This document shows positions 4,980-5,193 of a stretch of 5,193 nt of DNA, one piece after another. The notes under the pieces were generated by a model. That model made no database searches. It worked only from the letters and a program-made list of their open reading frames with translations, and was not told the DNA's origin. Numbering within the stretch: the first letter of the stretch is position 1; each line of letters opens with the position of its first letter. This DNA is from JAAAOH01 sp041686235. Its GTDB lineage: Bacteria > Spirochaetota > Spirochaetia > DSM-27196 > PWMO01. Location of the stretch: contig JAWLED010000137.1 in assembly GCA_041686235.1 (NCBI GenBank), positions 1 through 5,193 of the forward strand, written 5' to 3'. The position numbers and the translations under genes were made by a program.

Positions 4980-4996
4980 CAATTCAACTGGAATTG
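4980..4996. promoter_or_regulatory. Perfect 6-5-6 inverted repeat, candidate operator upstream of the alpha-galactosidase gene
   Basis: CAATTC (4980-4985) and GAATTG (4991-4996) flank the 5-base spacer AACTG. It lies 20 bases upstream of the candidate -35 of the plus-strand gene, a usual place for a dimeric regulator to bind. The regulator is unknown. The gene-free stretch 4806-5110 holds this site, the vapBC promoter and the elements below, and no convincing gene. Confidence 0.4.
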
Positions 4997-5016
4997 CTAC
5001 GCGACGGTACTTCCGC

Positions 5017-5045
5017 TTGCAGCTCGGGATAACTTTTTCTATGCT
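5017..5045 (+). promoter_or_regulatory. Candidate promoter of the alpha-galactosidase gene
   Basis: TTGCAG (5017-5022) and TATGCT (5040-5045) are separated by 17 bases. The -35 keeps only the TTG core and the -10 has four of six matches, so this would be a weak or regulated promoter. Transcription would start near 5052, giving a leader of about 60 bases that includes the hairpin at 5083-5099. Confidence 0.35.
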
Positions 5046-5082
5046 CTGAATCGGCGCTCTCTCGAGACGCGTGAGGAGGCGC

Positions 5083-5099
5083 GGCCCGGAAACCGGGCC
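5083..5099 (+). other. Strong hairpin just upstream of the alpha-galactosidase start
   Basis: GGCCCGG (5083-5089) pairs perfectly with CCGGGCC (5093-5099) around an AAA loop. It ends 11 bases before the ATG at 5111, immediately beside the GGGGA ribosome binding site (5102-5106). No T-run follows, so a role in message stability or translation is more likely than termination. Confidence 0.5.
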
Positions 5100-5110
5100 A
5101 CGGGGATACC

Positions 5111-5193
5111 ATGATAGAGATACGAAATGACGAGCGCCTCTTTCACCTTGCAACCGAACACACCTCTTACGTCGTCGAGATCGCCTCCGGCGT
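5111..5193 (+). CDS. Probable GH36 alpha-galactosidase, N-terminal fragment (runs off the window)
   Basis: Twenty-seven codons are visible, starting MIEIRNDERLFHLATEHTSY. The pattern FHLxTxxTSYVxxI near the N terminus is characteristic of GH36 alpha-galactosidases of the AgaN/MelA type, which begin with a beta-sandwich domain and hydrolyse terminal alpha-1,6-galactose from raffinose-type sugars and galactomannans. The catalytic domain lies outside the window, so activity cannot be judged. GGGGA (5102-5106), four bases before the ATG, is the ribosome binding site. The gene appears to be the first of its transcript, with a candidate promoter, an inverted repeat and a hairpin upstream. Because only a short segment is seen, the assignment rests on the N-terminal signature alone. 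Confidence 0.65.
   Translation, partial: MIEIRNDERLFHLATEHTSYVVEIASG

Noticed and set aside
4845..5153. Minus-strand 102-codon reading frame with fairly protein-like residues in its second half
   Set aside because: It overlaps the alpha-galactosidase start, the hairpin at 5083-5099 and the vapBC -35 region. Its only early Met is at the far end in unconvincing sequence, with no ribosome site recognised and no family resemblance. An eroded gene remnant at about 4850-5040 cannot be excluded.
1..5193. CRISPR array, tRNA or rRNA gene, insertion sequence ends
   Set aside because: I saw no regularly spaced repeats, no tRNA-like cloverleaf, no rRNA-like stretch, and no transposase or terminal inverted repeats in the window.

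Overview
The window is GC-rich bacterial DNA with short Shine-Dalgarno sites, sigma70-like promoters and a probable acylated lipoprotein, so a free-living Gram-negative bacterium is likely. The lineage cannot be fixed from this sequence. The Asp/Gly/Ser-rich lipoprotein linker and relaxed lipobox would fit Spirochaetota or a myxobacterium-like group, but that is only a hint. A run of exactly 100 N (2494-2593) marks this as a draft or metagenome scaffold with an unresolved join.

Layout. At the left (36-1016, minus) is a lipoprotein with a long acidic linker and eight mature cysteines. It is preceded by a 25-codon basic mini-ORF (1013-1090) that carries the only good ribosome binding site and overlaps the lipoprotein start as ATGA. 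Diverging from this pair is a LuxR-type regulator (1270-2172, plus) whose leader holds a strong GC hairpin. Converging on the regulator is a YpdA-like FAD/NAD(P)H thiol-disulfide oxidoreductase (2275-3006, minus), interrupted by the N gap and driven by a good sigma70-like promoter at 3093-3121.

The middle right (3291-4094, minus) is the most informative part. It holds the wreck of a Fic-family AMP-transferase gene. The pieces are collinear with the family, but there is an in-frame amber codon, an in-frame deletion that removes the catalytic HPFxxGNGR block, a second deletion with frameshift near the C terminus, and a broken N-terminal domain. Next to it is an apparently intact VapB/VapC toxin-antitoxin pair (4171-4805, minus). 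Its promoter contains tandem GTCAA repeats and would start the message almost at the antitoxin ATG. The right edge (5111 onward, plus) is the start of a probable GH36 alpha-galactosidase, with a perfect 6-5-6 inverted repeat, a candidate promoter and a 7-bp GC hairpin upstream.

How the genes fit together. The LuxR regulator may control the divergent lipoprotein unit, which is inference from orientation only. VapB and VapC form a self-regulated toxin-antitoxin unit beside the dead Fic gene, a small accessory patch between metabolic and redox genes. I see no convincing novel multi-gene system. The best leads are the Fic decay series, the coupled mini-ORF and the near-leaderless vapBC promoter.
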